Of a DNA stretch of 64,000 bases, positions 16,688 to 25,515 are shown one piece after another; position 1 is the first letter of the stretch; each line of letters begins with the position of its first letter. The notes under the pieces were generated by a model. The model searched no databases and was not told the DNA's origin. It saw only the letters and a list, made by a program, of their open reading frames with translations. The stretch comes from Pseudomonas laurylsulfatiphila (lineage in GTDB: Bacteria; Pseudomonadota; Gammaproteobacteria; Pseudomonadales; Pseudomonadaceae), in NCBI RefSeq assembly GCF_002934665.1, contig NZ_NIRS01000005.1:496001-560000 (forward strand), read 5' to 3'. The translations under genes and the position numbers were made by a program.

Positions 16688-18970
16688 TTAAAGCGACGAG
16701 TATTTCTTGCGCAGACGCTGACGAATCAGTTCTGCGAGGGTGTTCATGACGAAGGTGAACAACAGCAGCACCAGCGCCGAGAGGAACAGCACGCGGTAGT
16801 GGCTGCCGCCGACTTCCGACTCGGGCATTTCCACCGCAACGTTGGCCGCCAGGGTGCGCAGGCCTTCGAACAGGTTCATTTCCATGACCGGGGTGTTACC
16901 GGTGGCCATCAGCACGATCATGGTTTCCCCGACCGCACGACCCATGCCGATCATCAGCGCCGAGAAGATGCCCGGGCTCGCGGTGAGGATCACCACGCGA
17001 GTCATGGTCTGCCACGGCGTGGCACCGAGGGCCAGGGAGCCCAAGGTCAGGCCACGCGGCACGCTGAACACGGCGTCTTCGGCGATGGAGTAGATGTTCG
17101 GGATGACCGCGAAGCCCATGGCCAGACCCACTACCAGTGCGTTGCGCTGGTCGTAGGTGATGCCCAGGTCGTGGGAGATCCACATGCGCATGTCGCCGCC
17201 GAAGAACCAGTTCTCCATGAACGGGCTCATGTACAGCGACAGCCAACCCACAAACAGGATCACCGGAATCAGCAGCGCACTTTCCCAGCCGTCCGGGACT
17301 TTCAGGCGGATCGACTCAGGCAGGCGGCTGAAGGTGAAACCGGCGACCAGGATGCCGATCGGCAGCAGCATCAGCAGGCTGAAGATGCCCGGCAGGTGCC
17401 CTTCCACATACGGAGCGAGGAACAGGCCGGCGAAGAAGCCGAGGATCACCGTCGGCATCGCTTCCATCAGCTCGATCACCGGCTTGACCTTGCGGCGCAT
17501 GCCCGGTGCCATGAAGTACGCGGTGTAGATCGCAGCGGCAACGGCCAGTGGAGCAGCCAGCAGCATGGCGTAGAACGCGGCTTTCAGGGTACCGAAAGTC
17601 AGCGGCGACAGGCTCAGCTTGGGTTCGAAGTCGGTGTTGGCGGCGGTCGATTGCCAGACGTATTTAGGCTCGTCGTAGTTCTCGTACCAGACCTTGCTCC
17701 ACAACGCGCTCCACGACACTTCCGGGTGCGGGTTGTCGAGCAGCAGCGGTTGCAACTTGCCGCCAGCTTCCACGATCACGCGGTTGGCACGCGGCGACAG
17801 ACCGAAAATGCCCTGGCCTTCGGCAACCGGCTCAACCAGCAAGGTGCGGTGGGCAGTGCTGTGGAACACGCCGAGCTTGCCGGAAGCGTCAAGGGCAATG
17901 AAGCCCTTGCGGCGTTCTTCGGCAGTGATTTCAACGATAGGCGTGGTGCCCATCTGGAAGGTGCGGATCTGCTTCAGGCGTTGTTCGCCATCCGGGTCGC
18001 GGGCCATGAACCACTGGGCCAGACCACCTTTGGAGTCGCCAATGATCAGCGAAATGCCGCCCACCAACTGGGTGCTGGCGGTGACTTGCGCTTCACCGTC
18101 TTCAAGCAGTTTGTAGCGACCGTTGAGGCTCTTGTCGCGCAGGCTGAACACGTCGGCCTGGGCACGCCCGTTGATCACATACAGCCACTGCTGACGAGGG
18201 TCGACGAAGATGTTCTTCACCGGCTCGTTCATCTGCGGCAGGTCGATGCGCTTCTGCTCGTTGGTGACTTCGCCGGTCATCATGTTCTCTTCGCTGGTCA
18301 GCGACAGAACATTGAGTTGCGAACCGGTGGCGCCCACCAGCATCAGGGTCGAATCGTTGGCGTTGAGGCTGACATGCTCCAGCGCACCGCCGGCTTCGTT
18401 CACCGCGATTGGCGCTTCGCCATACGGGTACTCGACGGCCGGGGTAATGGTCTTTTTGCCTTCCGGGTAGCTGACTTTATAGGTGTGGCGGAACACCAGT
18501 GCCTGGCCGTTGGACAGACCCACAACCACCAGCGGGTGACCTGGCTGGTCTTCACCGATGGAGGTCACGGTGGTGCCGGCCGGAACAGGCAAATCGACGC
18601 GCTTGAGTTCGGCGCCACTGTCGATATCGAAGAACAATGCCTGGCCCTTGTCGGAAACCCGCATCGCCACCTGATTCTGCTCTTCCAGGGAGATCATCAG
18701 CGGCTTGCCGGCGTCTTGCATCCAGGCTGGTGTAATAGCGTCCTTGGCGGTCAGGCTGGCACCCTGGAACAGGGGCGCGACGACGTAGGCAAGGAAGAAG
18801 AAGATCAAGGTGATCGCGCCCAGAACAGCGAGGCCGCCAACGAGGACGTACCAGCGGGTCAGGCGATCTTTGAGCGCGCGAATGCGGCGCTTGCGTTGTA
18901 GCTCAGGCGTATTGAAGTCAATTCGCTTGGGGGGATTAGTAGTCATGTTGGAATTGGCCAGATCATTCAT
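16688..18970 (-). CDS. pstC: Phosphate ABC transporter permease with large periplasmic domain
   Basis: A permease subunit of ~760 residues. One membrane helix (about 40-65, WYVLVGGLAVLGAITLIFF) is followed by ~390 periplasmic residues made of repeated short beta-rich units (LFFDIDSGAELKRVDLP, LVVVGLSNGQALVFRHTY, QWLYVINGRAQADVFSL), which read like a beta-propeller. The C-terminal ~290 residues are the permease core with the coupling loop RGLTLGSLALGATPWQTMTR. E. coli PstC is about 320 residues, so the propeller-like part is an added sensor or docking domain. ATG 18970 is preferred; MTTNPPKRIDF at 18946 is the alternative, because the PHO box is very close to 18970. Confidence 0.93.
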   Translation of the reverse strand: MNDLANSNMTTNPPKRIDFNTPELQRKRRIRALKDRLTRWYVLVGGLAVLGAITLIFFFLAYVVAPLFQGASLTAKDAITPAWMQDAGKPLMISLEEQNQVAMRVSDKGQALFFDIDSGAELKRVDLPVPAGTTVTSIGEDQPGHPLVVVGLSNGQALVFRHTYKVSYPEGKKTITPAVEYPYGEAPIAVNEAGGALEHVSLNANDSTLMLVGATGSQLNVLSLTSEENMMTGEVTNEQKRIDLPQMNEPVKNIFVDPRQQWLYVINGRAQADVFSLRDKSLNGRYKLLEDGEAQVTASTQLVGGISLIIGDSKGGLAQWFMARDPDGEQRLKQIRTFQMGTTPIVEITAEERRKGFIALDASGKLGVFHSTAHRTLLVEPVAEGQGIFGLSPRANRVIVEAGGKLQPLLLDNPHPEVSWSALWSKVWYENYDEPKYVWQSTAANTDFEPKLSLSPLTFGTLKAAFYAMLLAAPLAVAAAIYTAYFMAPGMRRKVKPVIELMEAMPTVILGFFAGLFLAPYVEGHLPGIFSLLMLLPIGILVAGFTFSRLPESIRLKVPDGWESALLIPVILFVGWLSLYMSPFMENWFFGGDMRMWISHDLGITYDQRNALVVGLAMGFAVIPNIYSIAEDAVFSVPRGLTLGSLALGATPWQTMTRVVILTASPGIFSALMIGMGRAVGETMIVLMATGNTPVMEMNLFEGLRTLAANVAVEMPESEVGGSHYRVLFLSALVLLLFTFVMNTLAELIRQRLRKKYSSL

Positions 18971-18992
18971 GCGCACACCCTAGCGATCCTGT

Positions 18993-19010
18993 ATGACAGA
19001 AAGATGACAA
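18993..19010 (-). promoter_or_regulatory. PHO box upstream of pstC
   Basis: On the minus strand TTGTCAT-CTTT-CTGTCAT, only one base off the ideal double CTGTCAT. It lies 22 bases before the preferred pstC ATG, so the promoter would give a very short leader or use the ATG at 18946. pstC-pstA-pstB-phoU can thus be PhoB-driven separately from pstS. Confidence 0.9.
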
Positions 19011-19074
19011 TGCAGTGACGCAACAAATCCGCCGCTGGCGGTAACCAGCAGTGGATAGAGAATTAGAGGTGTAT

Positions 19075-19126
19075 GGGGGCGACTCCTGCCGCCCCCATGT
19101 GAGTCCGAGGGGTTCACCTCGAACTC
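19075..19126 (-). terminator. Tandem hairpins after pstS
   Basis: GAGTCCGAGG...CCTCGAACTC (19101-19126) and GGGGGCG...CGCCCCC (19075-19097) form two stems just after the pstS stop. Neither has a good T run on the minus strand, so they may be 3' stabilisers that keep pstS mRNA above pstC levels rather than full terminators. Confidence 0.6.
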
Positions 19127-19132
19127 AATTTG

Positions 19133-20134
19133 TTACTTTTTTGCGACTTCAGCGCCGCCTTCCGCGAGACCCAGGTCAGCCAGAGCTTTGGCAGCAACCT
19201 TGGCTGGCAGTGGGATGTAACCGTCTTTCACTACAACTTCCTGGCCCTGTTTCGACAGAACCAGTTTCACGAACTCGGCTTCCAGCGGGGCCAGAGGCTT
19301 GTTCGGGGCTTTGTTGACGTATACGTACAGGAAGCGGGACAGCGGGTACTTGCCGTTCAGGGCGTTTTCTTCGGTGTCTTCGATGAAGTCAGTGCTGCCT
19401 TTCTTGGCCAGGGCCACAGTCTTCACGCTAGCGGTCTTGTAACCGATGCCCGAGTAACCGATACCGTTCAGCGAGGAGCTGATCGACTGAACGACCGAAG
19501 CCGAACCTGGTTGCTCGTTCACGTTAGGTTTGTAGTCGCCCTTGCACAGGGCTTCTTCCTTGAAGTAGCCGTAGGTGCCGGATACCGAGTTACGACCGAA
19601 CAGTTGAACCGGCTTGTTGGCCAGGTCGCCAGTCACGCCCAGGTCGCCCCAGGTTTTCACGTCGGTTTTAGCGCCGCACAGACGAGTGGACGAGAAGATC
19701 GCGTCGACTTGTTCCATGGTCAGGTGCTGGATCGGGTTGTCCTTGTGTACGAATACCGCCAGGGCGTCCACGGCAACCGGGATTGCGGTTGGCTTGTAGC
19801 CGTACTTCTGTTCGAAGGCAGCCAGTTCGGTGTCCTTCATCTTGCGGCTCATCGGGCCCAGGTTGGAGGTGCCTTCAGTCAGCGCAGGTGGCGCAGTGGC
19901 GGAGCCAGCGGCCTGAATCTGGATGTTTACGTTCGGGTATTCTTTCTTGTAGTTTTCGGCCCAGAGGGTCATGAGGTTGGCCAGGGTGTCGGAACCAACG
20001 CTGGACAGGTTGCCCGACACACCAGTGGTCTTGGTGTAGCTCGGGATAGCAGGGTCAACAGCGGCAACCGCGTTGGCAGTCGCAACGCCAGCAGCGACAA
20101 AAGTCATTGCCGCCATCAAACGCTTCAGTTTCAT
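19133..20134 (-). CDS. pstS: Periplasmic phosphate-binding protein
   Basis: A 333-residue secreted protein. The signal peptide MKLKRLMAAMTFVAAGVATA ends near AVAAVDPAIP. The mature protein has the phosphate-site segments VSGNLSSVGSDTLANLMTLW (about 39-58), SNLGPMSRKMKDTEL and GRNSVSGTYGYFKEEALC. It delivers Pi to PstCA. A PHO box lies ~70 bases before the start, and hairpins with a second PHO box separate it from pstC, so pstS can be made in excess, as is usual for binding proteins. Confidence 0.96.
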   Translation of the reverse strand: MKLKRLMAAMTFVAAGVATANAVAAVDPAIPSYTKTTGVSGNLSSVGSDTLANLMTLWAENYKKEYPNVNIQIQAAGSATAPPALTEGTSNLGPMSRKMKDTELAAFEQKYGYKPTAIPVAVDALAVFVHKDNPIQHLTMEQVDAIFSSTRLCGAKTDVKTWGDLGVTGDLANKPVQLFGRNSVSGTYGYFKEEALCKGDYKPNVNEQPGSASVVQSISSSLNGIGYSGIGYKTASVKTVALAKKGSTDFIEDTEENALNGKYPLSRFLYVYVNKAPNKPLAPLEAEFVKLVLSKQGQEVVVKDGYIPLPAKVAAKALADLGLAEGGAEVAKK

Positions 20135-20201
20135 GCCTTACTCCTAGCAGATAGGGTGTGTTAAGTCGGGGCCAAGTATCAGCAGGCCGTGTGAACACTC
20201 T

Positions 20202-20219
20202 ATGGCTGAAATATGACAA
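20202..20219 (-). promoter_or_regulatory. PHO box upstream of pstS
   Basis: On the minus strand TTGTCAT-ATTT-CAGCCAT: the first half-site is near perfect, the second has two mismatches. It lies 68 bases before the pstS ATG, leaving room for a -10 and a leader. Confidence 0.82.
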
Positions 20220-20266
20220 TTGGATGAAAGGCCAGTATTTGGCTGTTACGGGATAATTCGCGCCGC

Positions 20267-20328
20267 CCTTATCGCCAGCAAGCCGGCTCCTACTGACTTC
20301 TGTAGGAGCCGGCTTGCTGGCGATAAGG
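20267..20328. repeat. Inverted REP pair
   Basis: CCTTATCGCCAGCAAGCCGG and its reverse complement enclose ~15 bases between the MFS gene stop and the pstS promoter. Same family as 23373-23440. Confidence 0.85.
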
Positions 20329-20334
20329 CCAAAA

Positions 20335-21633
20335 CTAGCGCCCCTTCTTCCAGAGCCAGGCGCCCACCAAAATCCCGACCCCGCACAGCACCGCCACGTA
20401 GTAGGCCGGCCCCATCGGACTTTCCTTGAGCAGCAGACTGACGATCATCGGCGTCAGACCACCGAAAATGGCGTAGGCCACGTTGTAGGAGAACGACAGG
20501 CCACTGAAGCGCACCACTGGCGGGAACGCCTTGACCATCACGTACGGCACCGCCCCGATGGTGCCGACCAACAGACCGGTCAGCGCATACAGCGGGAACA
20601 GCCATTCCGGATGGTCGGCCAGGCTGTGGTAGAAGGTCCAGGAGCTGGCCAGCAACGCGGCGCAGCCGAACACGAAGACTCTTCCGGCACCGAAGCGATC
20701 CGCCAGCGCGCCGGCGATGATGCAGCCAAAGCTCAGGAACACGATCGCCAGGCTGTTCGCCTGCAAGGATGTGGTTGGCGAGAAGTGATAGACCGTCTGC
20801 AACACAGTCGGGGTCATCAGGATCAACACCACGATGGCGGCCGACAGCAGCCAGGTCAGCAACATCGAAATGGCGATGGCACCGCGATGATCACGCAGCA
20901 CCGCGCGCAGCGGCACCTCTTCGGCCAGGGCCTTGCGCTGTTGCAGCTCGGCGAACACCGGGGTTTCGTGCAGCCAGCGACGCAGGTACACCGAGAACAG
21001 TCCGAACACGCCGCCCAGCAGGAAAGGAATCCGCCAGGCGTAATCCGCTACTTCCACCGGGGTATAGAGGCTGTTGATCGCCGTGGCGACCAGCGAGCCG
21101 AGCAGAATGCCCGCCGTCAGACCGCTGGTCAGGGTGCCACAGGCGTAGCCGATATGACGCTGCGGCACGTGTTCGGAAACGAAGACCCACGCCCCCGGCA
21201 CCTCACCGCCAATGGCCGCGCCCTGGATCACCCGCATCAGCAGCAACAGGATCGGTGCCCACATGCCGATCTGCGCATAGGTCGGCAACAAACCCATGAT
21301 CAAGGTCGGCACGGCCATCATGAAAATGCTCAGGGTGAACATTTTCTTGCGGCCCAGCAGGTCGCCGAAATGCGCCATCACGATGCCGCCCAGCGGCCGT
21401 GCCAGGTAGCCCGCAGCGAAGATGCCGAAGGTCTGCATCAGGCGTAGCCACTCAGGCATGTCCGCCGGGAAGAACAGCTTGCCCACCACCGTGGCGAAGA
21501 ACACGAAGATGATGAAGTCGTAGAACTCCAGCGCGCCGCCCAGGGCAGACAGCGATAGAGTCTTGTAGTCGTTGCGGGTCAGCGGACGTGCGGGTTGTTC
21601 TGGCTGCGCGATGCTCGAGGGCGCTGTGGTCAT
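20335..21633 (-). CDS. MHS/MFS-family metabolite:proton symporter
   Basis: A 432-residue, 12-helix inner-membrane transporter. ALGGALEFYDFIIFVFFATV is the helix 1 signature of the metabolite:H+ symporter branch. The MFS loop 2-3 motif is HFGDLLGRKKMF, and RVIQGAAIGGEVPGAWVFVSE is the helix 4-5 signature. Relatives carry dicarboxylates, alpha-ketoglutarate, proline/betaine or citrate; the substrate cannot be read from sequence. An upstream TTG-type extension to 21729 is possible, but ATG 21633 (MTTAPSSIAQPEQ) gives the usual length. The gene next to pstS is conserved in pseudomonads. Confidence 0.9.
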   Translation of the reverse strand: MTTAPSSIAQPEQPARPLTRNDYKTLSLSALGGALEFYDFIIFVFFATVVGKLFFPADMPEWLRLMQTFGIFAAGYLARPLGGIVMAHFGDLLGRKKMFTLSIFMMAVPTLIMGLLPTYAQIGMWAPILLLLMRVIQGAAIGGEVPGAWVFVSEHVPQRHIGYACGTLTSGLTAGILLGSLVATAINSLYTPVEVADYAWRIPFLLGGVFGLFSVYLRRWLHETPVFAELQQRKALAEEVPLRAVLRDHRGAIAISMLLTWLLSAAIVVLILMTPTVLQTVYHFSPTTSLQANSLAIVFLSFGCIIAGALADRFGAGRVFVFGCAALLASSWTFYHSLADHPEWLFPLYALTGLLVGTIGAVPYVMVKAFPPVVRFSGLSFSYNVAYAIFGGLTPMIVSLLLKESPMGPAYYVAVLCGVGILVGAWLWKKGR

Positions 21634-21996
21634 GGCAAGGGCTTCTCTTATAGTCGGATCTGCAACCTCAACAACGCTGGTTGAGGCCTGGGCAGGTCCG
21701 GCACGATAGCAAATTGTTCGAAAAAGCACATAGAGGTGCGTTTTTGACGGTCAAAATGAGAACCGGACGGTCGTCGCGGAGTCTACCGACCGATATACTC
21801 GCAGCCTTGCTCCGGTTTTTGAGGGTTGCTGTGCGAAAACGCCTGTCAGGTTCATAGGCGATTTCGCAGAGTTTCCCTTTAGGCGCCTTATGGAAAACGT
21901 GACGAACGTAGTATGTTCGGTGCTGAATCGTTTTTCCCGAAGACGGCTACCACCAGCAATACCAACGAAGAGTCACGGGTCAGAGGCACCCCCGGC
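21634..21996. promoter_or_regulatory. Divergent intergenic region with palindrome CGAAC-N7-GTTCG
   Basis: These 363 bases separate the MHS transporter from the thioesterase. Apart from promoters that must lie here, the clear element is CGAAC at 21903-21907 facing GTTCG at 21915-21919 around a 7-base centre. It could be an operator; the cognate regulator is not evident. Confidence 0.4.
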
Positions 21997-22401
21997 ATGA
22001 TAGAGCTCGAACAAGAAGATCCGATCCCGCAAGGCGACCTGGCCCTGCAAATCACCGCACTCCCTCGCGAAACCAACGGCTTTGGCGACATTTTCGGCGG
22101 CTGGCTGGTGGCGCAGATGGATTTGGCAGGCACTGCGATGGCCAGCAAGGTCGCCGGCGGGCGCGTTGCCACCGTTGCCATCGACCGCATGGCATTTCTG
22201 GTTCCGGTGGCGGTGGGCGCTCAGCTTTCCTTTTATACCCAGGCCCTGGAAATCGGCCGCAGCTCGATCAAAATGATGGTCGAGGTCTGGAGCGACGATC
22301 CACTGTCCAGCGAGTGGCGTAAAGTAACCGAAGCGGTGTTTGTGTTCGTTGCCATCGACGGCAGCGGCCGCACCCGTTCGGTTCCGCCAAGGGCTCGATA
22401 A
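21997..22401 (+). CDS. YciA-like acyl-CoA thioesterase (hotdog fold)
   Basis: A 134-residue hotdog-fold enzyme. NGFGDIFGGWLVAQMDLAGT (about 27-46) is the catalytic segment of YciA/acyl-CoA hydrolases, with the Asp in QMD; VATVAIDRMAFLVPVAVGAQ is the partner strand. It probably hydrolyses medium- or long-chain acyl-CoA esters and acts as an oligomer. An in-frame ATG at 21913 would add 28 poorly conserved residues; ATG 21997 (MIELEQEDPIPQGDLALQ) gives the family length and is preferred. It is followed after 69 bases by the mutarotase gene. Confidence 0.88.
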   Translation: MIELEQEDPIPQGDLALQITALPRETNGFGDIFGGWLVAQMDLAGTAMASKVAGGRVATVAIDRMAFLVPVAVGAQLSFYTQALEIGRSSIKMMVEVWSDDPLSSEWRKVTEAVFVFVAIDGSGRTRSVPPRAR

Positions 22402-22470
22402 AAGAGCTTCTAAACCTGGAAGCCGTTTTGCGGTCGATAGTCGTCCACGTTACTGATCGAGAGCTGTCCC

Positions 22471-23370
22471 ATGAGCACGCCCAATGTTGAAGCCGTAAAA
22501 CTGGATGAACTGAACTGCTGGCGCATCCGCCACGGTCAGGCTGAATTACTGGTGGCCCAGCAAGGTGCGCACATCCTCAGCTATCAGCTGGCCGGCCAGC
22601 CGCCGCTGATCTGGCTCAACGACGAGGCCGTGTTCAAGACCGGCAAGAGCATCCGTGCCGGCGTGCCGGTGTGCTGGCCGTGGTTCGGTGTCTTCGACCG
22701 CAACCCGCAAAGCGTCAAGGCGATGCGTGTCAGCAATGACGCGCCGTCGGCTCACGGCTTCGTGCGAGCGATGGACTGGGAACTGGGTGGCATCGAAGCC
22801 GAAGGCGAAAGCCTGAAGGTCGAATTCCTCCTGCCCTACCCCGAAGGCGGCTTTCCCGGCTGGCCGCACCAGGTGGATTTGACCCTGACCATTCGCCTCG
22901 ACGAGCAATTGCACATCCAGTTGACCAGCCACAACCGGGGCACCGATACCGTCAGCATCAGCCAGGCGCTGCACAGTTACTTTGCCGTCAGCGATGTGCG
23001 CGAGGTACACGTCGAAGGTGTGGACGGCCTCAACTACATCGAAACCCTGGACAACTGGAATACCGTCACCCAAACCGGTGATCTGCATTTTACCGGCGAG
23101 ACCGACCGCATCTACCTCGACGCCCCGCCACAGTTGAGCATCGTCGATCCAGCCTGGGAACGGCGCATCGTACTGACCAGCAGCGGATCGCGCACGGCGG
23201 TGATCTGGAACCCGTGGATCGACCGCGCCGCTGCGTTCAGCGACATGGCCGAGGACGGCTGGCAGCGCATGCTGTGCATCGAGACGGCGAACGTGATGGG
23301 TGATGTGGTGAACCTGGCGCCGGGTGCCAGCCATACCCTGGGTGTGAGTATTTCAAGCATATCGCTGTAA
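22471..23370 (+). CDS. D-hexose-6-phosphate mutarotase
   Basis: A 299-residue aldose-1-epimerase-fold enzyme of the YeaD/Ymr099c group. Signatures are GAHILSY, KTGKSIRAGVPVCWPWFG (phosphate-binding arginine), SAHGFVRAMDWEL (catalytic His), SQALHSYFAVSD and the late catalytic Glu in CIETANV. It interconverts alpha and beta anomers of glucose-6-phosphate or similar sugars. Length and motif order are normal. It ends at a REP pair, then a convergent gene. Confidence 0.92.
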   Translation: MSTPNVEAVKLDELNCWRIRHGQAELLVAQQGAHILSYQLAGQPPLIWLNDEAVFKTGKSIRAGVPVCWPWFGVFDRNPQSVKAMRVSNDAPSAHGFVRAMDWELGGIEAEGESLKVEFLLPYPEGGFPGWPHQVDLTLTIRLDEQLHIQLTSHNRGTDTVSISQALHSYFAVSDVREVHVEGVDGLNYIETLDNWNTVTQTGDLHFTGETDRIYLDAPPQLSIVDPAWERRIVLTSSGSRTAVIWNPWIDRAAAFSDMAEDGWQRMLCIETANVMGDVVNLAPGASHTLGVSISSISL

Positions 23371-23372
23371 CC

Positions 23373-23440
23373 CTGTTGGAGCCGGCTTGCCGGCGATGGC
23401 GCCCTCAAGATCGCCATCGCCGGCAAGCCGGCTCCTACAG
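23373..23440. repeat. Inverted REP pair
   Basis: TTGGAGCCGGCTTGCCGGCG and the matching arm CGCCGGCAAGCCGGCTCC enclose ~20 bases between the convergent mutarotase and DUF3299 genes. Confidence 0.88.
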
Positions 23441-23445
23441 TGCTT

Positions 23446-23982
23446 TTACAGATCCGACTCTTTCACTACCCTCACCTTCGCCGCATCCAGCGCATAAGCC
23501 GCATCCGCCAGGTCATTGCTGACCTTCTCGATCTTCAGCGTGCCGGTGACCCACAGCGGCGTGTAGATATCATCCAGCTTCAAGCCCTTGGGATAACGCA
23601 CCAGCACCAGTTGATTGGGTGGCGGTGGCGGCACGTGGATGCAGGCACCCGGGTACGGCACTAGGAAGAACAACGTACTGCGGCCCTTGGCATCGGACTC
23701 CAGCGGCACTGGATAACCGCCAATGCGGATGTTTCTGTCGTTCATCGACGCAACGGTCTTGGTCGAGTACATCACCGCCGGCAAGCCTTTGGCCTGCTTC
23801 ATCCCGCCCTTGTCGGTGAAGGTGCCATTGGCTTCAGGGGAGTCGTGGTCGATTTCGGGCATGGCCTCGAGGGCCTTCTGGTCCGACTTGGGCATCAGTT
23901 CGAGCCAGTCGGTCTCCGGCAGTTCGCCGGCATGGGCAAAGCCCGTACCCAGTAAAACAAGAGTCAGCAAAAGACGGCGCAT
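23446..23982 (-). CDS. DUF3299-family periplasmic protein
   Basis: About 178 residues with a signal peptide (MRRLLLTLVLLGTGFAHA, start at 23982; an upstream in-frame ATG adds five residues). The mature part starts GELPETDWLELMPKSDQ and has FFLVPYPGACIHVPPPPPNQ, the hallmark of the DUF3299 family; its conserved C-x-H may bind a metal. Relatives often lie beside metal or lipoprotein transport genes, but nothing of that kind is next to this copy. Function unknown. Confidence 0.85.
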   Translation of the reverse strand: MRRLLLTLVLLGTGFAHAGELPETDWLELMPKSDQKALEAMPEIDHDSPEANGTFTDKGGMKQAKGLPAVMYSTKTVASMNDRNIRIGGYPVPLESDAKGRSTLFFLVPYPGACIHVPPPPPNQLVLVRYPKGLKLDDIYTPLWVTGTLKIEKVSNDLADAAYALDAAKVRVVKESDL

Positions 23983-24069
23983 GAAGGTGCTCGGCAAAGG
24001 GAAGAACAGGAAACGCCGAGCATTCTAGCCCTCCCGACCGACTTGGCGGAGAGGGCTTTGTCGCCTGGA

Positions 24070-24315
24070 TCAGTTCTTTTTGATCAGTCCGTAGATCACC
24101 AGCAACACAACGGCGCCCACCAGCGCCCCGATGAAGCCTGCACCTTGGCCAGCCTGATAGATACCCAGGGCCTGACCGCCATAGGTGGCCGCCAGCGAAC
24201 CGCCGATACCGAGCAGGATCGTCAAGATCCAGCCCATGCTGTCATCGCCCGGTTTCAGGAACCGGGCCAGCAGACCGACGATCAAGCCGATAAAGATGGT
24301 TCCGATAATTCCCAT
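24070..24315 (-). CDS. GlsB/YeaQ/YmgE family small membrane protein
   Basis: An 81-residue protein with three hydrophobic segments (IIGTIFIGLIVGLLARFL, WILTILLGIGGSLAATY, GFIGALVGAVVLLVIYGLI) and the family core LKPGDDSMGW. These 'transglycosylase-associated' proteins are small stress-induced inner-membrane proteins with no proven enzyme activity. It stands alone between the DUF3299 gene and purK. Confidence 0.92.
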   Translation of the reverse strand: MGIIGTIFIGLIVGLLARFLKPGDDSMGWILTILLGIGGSLAATYGGQALGIYQAGQGAGFIGALVGAVVLLVIYGLIKKN

Positions 24316-24421
24316 GGCATTCTCCTCTCAATGAAGTAGCTATCCGAAAGCCTAGTCAGACTTTCGCAACCTGCCATGAGAGAACGGCGCAACCCGAAGG
24401 TTCCGCCATTGCCAGAGAAAA

Positions 24422-25504
24422 CTATTCGGCGATCAGTGCTTGAACCTTGAGAATCTGGGCTGCCAGCGTCTCGCGGTCTGCACAACGAAGGTTGGCGTGA
24501 CCGACCTTGCGGCCGACCTTGAACGCCTTGCCATAGTGATGCAGATGGCAATCGGCGATGCTCAGGACCTTCTCGGTCTCTGGCACTTTGCCGATGAAGT
24601 TGAGCATCGCGCTTTCGCCGACCTTGGCCGTCGAACCCAGCGGCAGACCGGCAACGGCCCGCAGGTGGTTTTCGAACTGGCTGCACTTGGCGCCTTCGGT
24701 GGTCCAGTGCCCGGAGTTGTGCACGCGCGGGGCGATTTCGTTGGCCTTGAGGCCACCGTCGACTTCGAAGAACTCGAACGCCATCACGCCGACGTAATCC
24801 AGCTGCTTGAGCACACGGCTGGAGTAGTCTTCGGCCAGGGCTTGCAACGGGTGATCGGTGCTGGCCACGGACAGCTTGAGGATGCCGCTTTCGTGAGTGT
24901 TGTGTACCAGCGGGTAGAAGCGGGTTTCACCGTCGCGGGCACGCACGGCGATCAGCGAGACCTCACCGGTGAACGGCACGAAGCCTTCCAACAGGCAGGC
25001 CACGCTGCCCAGCTCGGCGAAGGTGCCGACCACATCTTCAGGGGTGCGCAGGACTTTCTGGCCCTTGCCGTCGTAACCCAGGGTACGGGTCTTGAGCACC
25101 GCCGGCAGGCCGATGGAGGCCACAGCGGCGTCCAGGTCGGCCTGGGACTGGATGTCAGCGAACGCCGGGGTAGGAATCCCCAGGTCCTTGAACATGCTCT
25201 TCTCGAACCAGCGGTCGCGGGCGATGCGCAGGGCTTCGGCGCTCGGGTAGACCGGGACGAATTGCGAGAGGAACGCGACGGTTTCCGCCGGAACGCTTTC
25301 GAACTCGAAGGTCACCAGATCGACTTCATCGGCCAGCTGGCGCAGGTGATCCTGATCGCCGTAATCGGCTCGCAGGTGTTCGCCCAACGCGGCTGCGCAA
25401 GCATCCGGCGCCGGGTCCAGAAAAGCGAAGTTCATGCCCAGCGGAGTGCCCGCCAACGCCAACATGCGACCCAACTGGCCGCCACCGATTACACCGATCT
25501 TCAT
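24422..25504 (-). CDS. purK: 5-(carboxyamino)imidazole ribonucleotide synthase
   Basis: A 360-residue ATP-grasp enzyme that makes N5-CAIR from AIR, ATP and bicarbonate in purine synthesis. The N-terminal pre-ATP-grasp fold has MKIGVIGGGQLGRMLALAG. The ATP-grasp parts include LPAVLKTRTLGYDGKGQKVL and CLLEGFVPFTGEVSLIAVR. The Mg site is in NEIAPRVHNSGHWTTEGAKC. A TTG three codons upstream is possible, but ATG 25504 fits the family. purE ends 11 bases upstream, giving the usual purE-purK operon. Confidence 0.96.
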   Translation of the reverse strand: MKIGVIGGGQLGRMLALAGTPLGMNFAFLDPAPDACAAALGEHLRADYGDQDHLRQLADEVDLVTFEFESVPAETVAFLSQFVPVYPSAEALRIARDRWFEKSMFKDLGIPTPAFADIQSQADLDAAVASIGLPAVLKTRTLGYDGKGQKVLRTPEDVVGTFAELGSVACLLEGFVPFTGEVSLIAVRARDGETRFYPLVHNTHESGILKLSVASTDHPLQALAEDYSSRVLKQLDYVGVMAFEFFEVDGGLKANEIAPRVHNSGHWTTEGAKCSQFENHLRAVAGLPLGSTAKVGESAMLNFIGKVPETEKVLSIADCHLHHYGKAFKVGRKVGHANLRCADRETLAAQILKVQALIAE

Positions 25505-25515
25505 CGTCAACAACC

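Noticed and set aside
15035..18901. 1,288-codon open frame on the plus strand
   Set aside because: It is antisense to pstA and pstC, whose motifs are unmistakable; the His/Gln/Arg-rich product is typical of a high-GC shadow frame.
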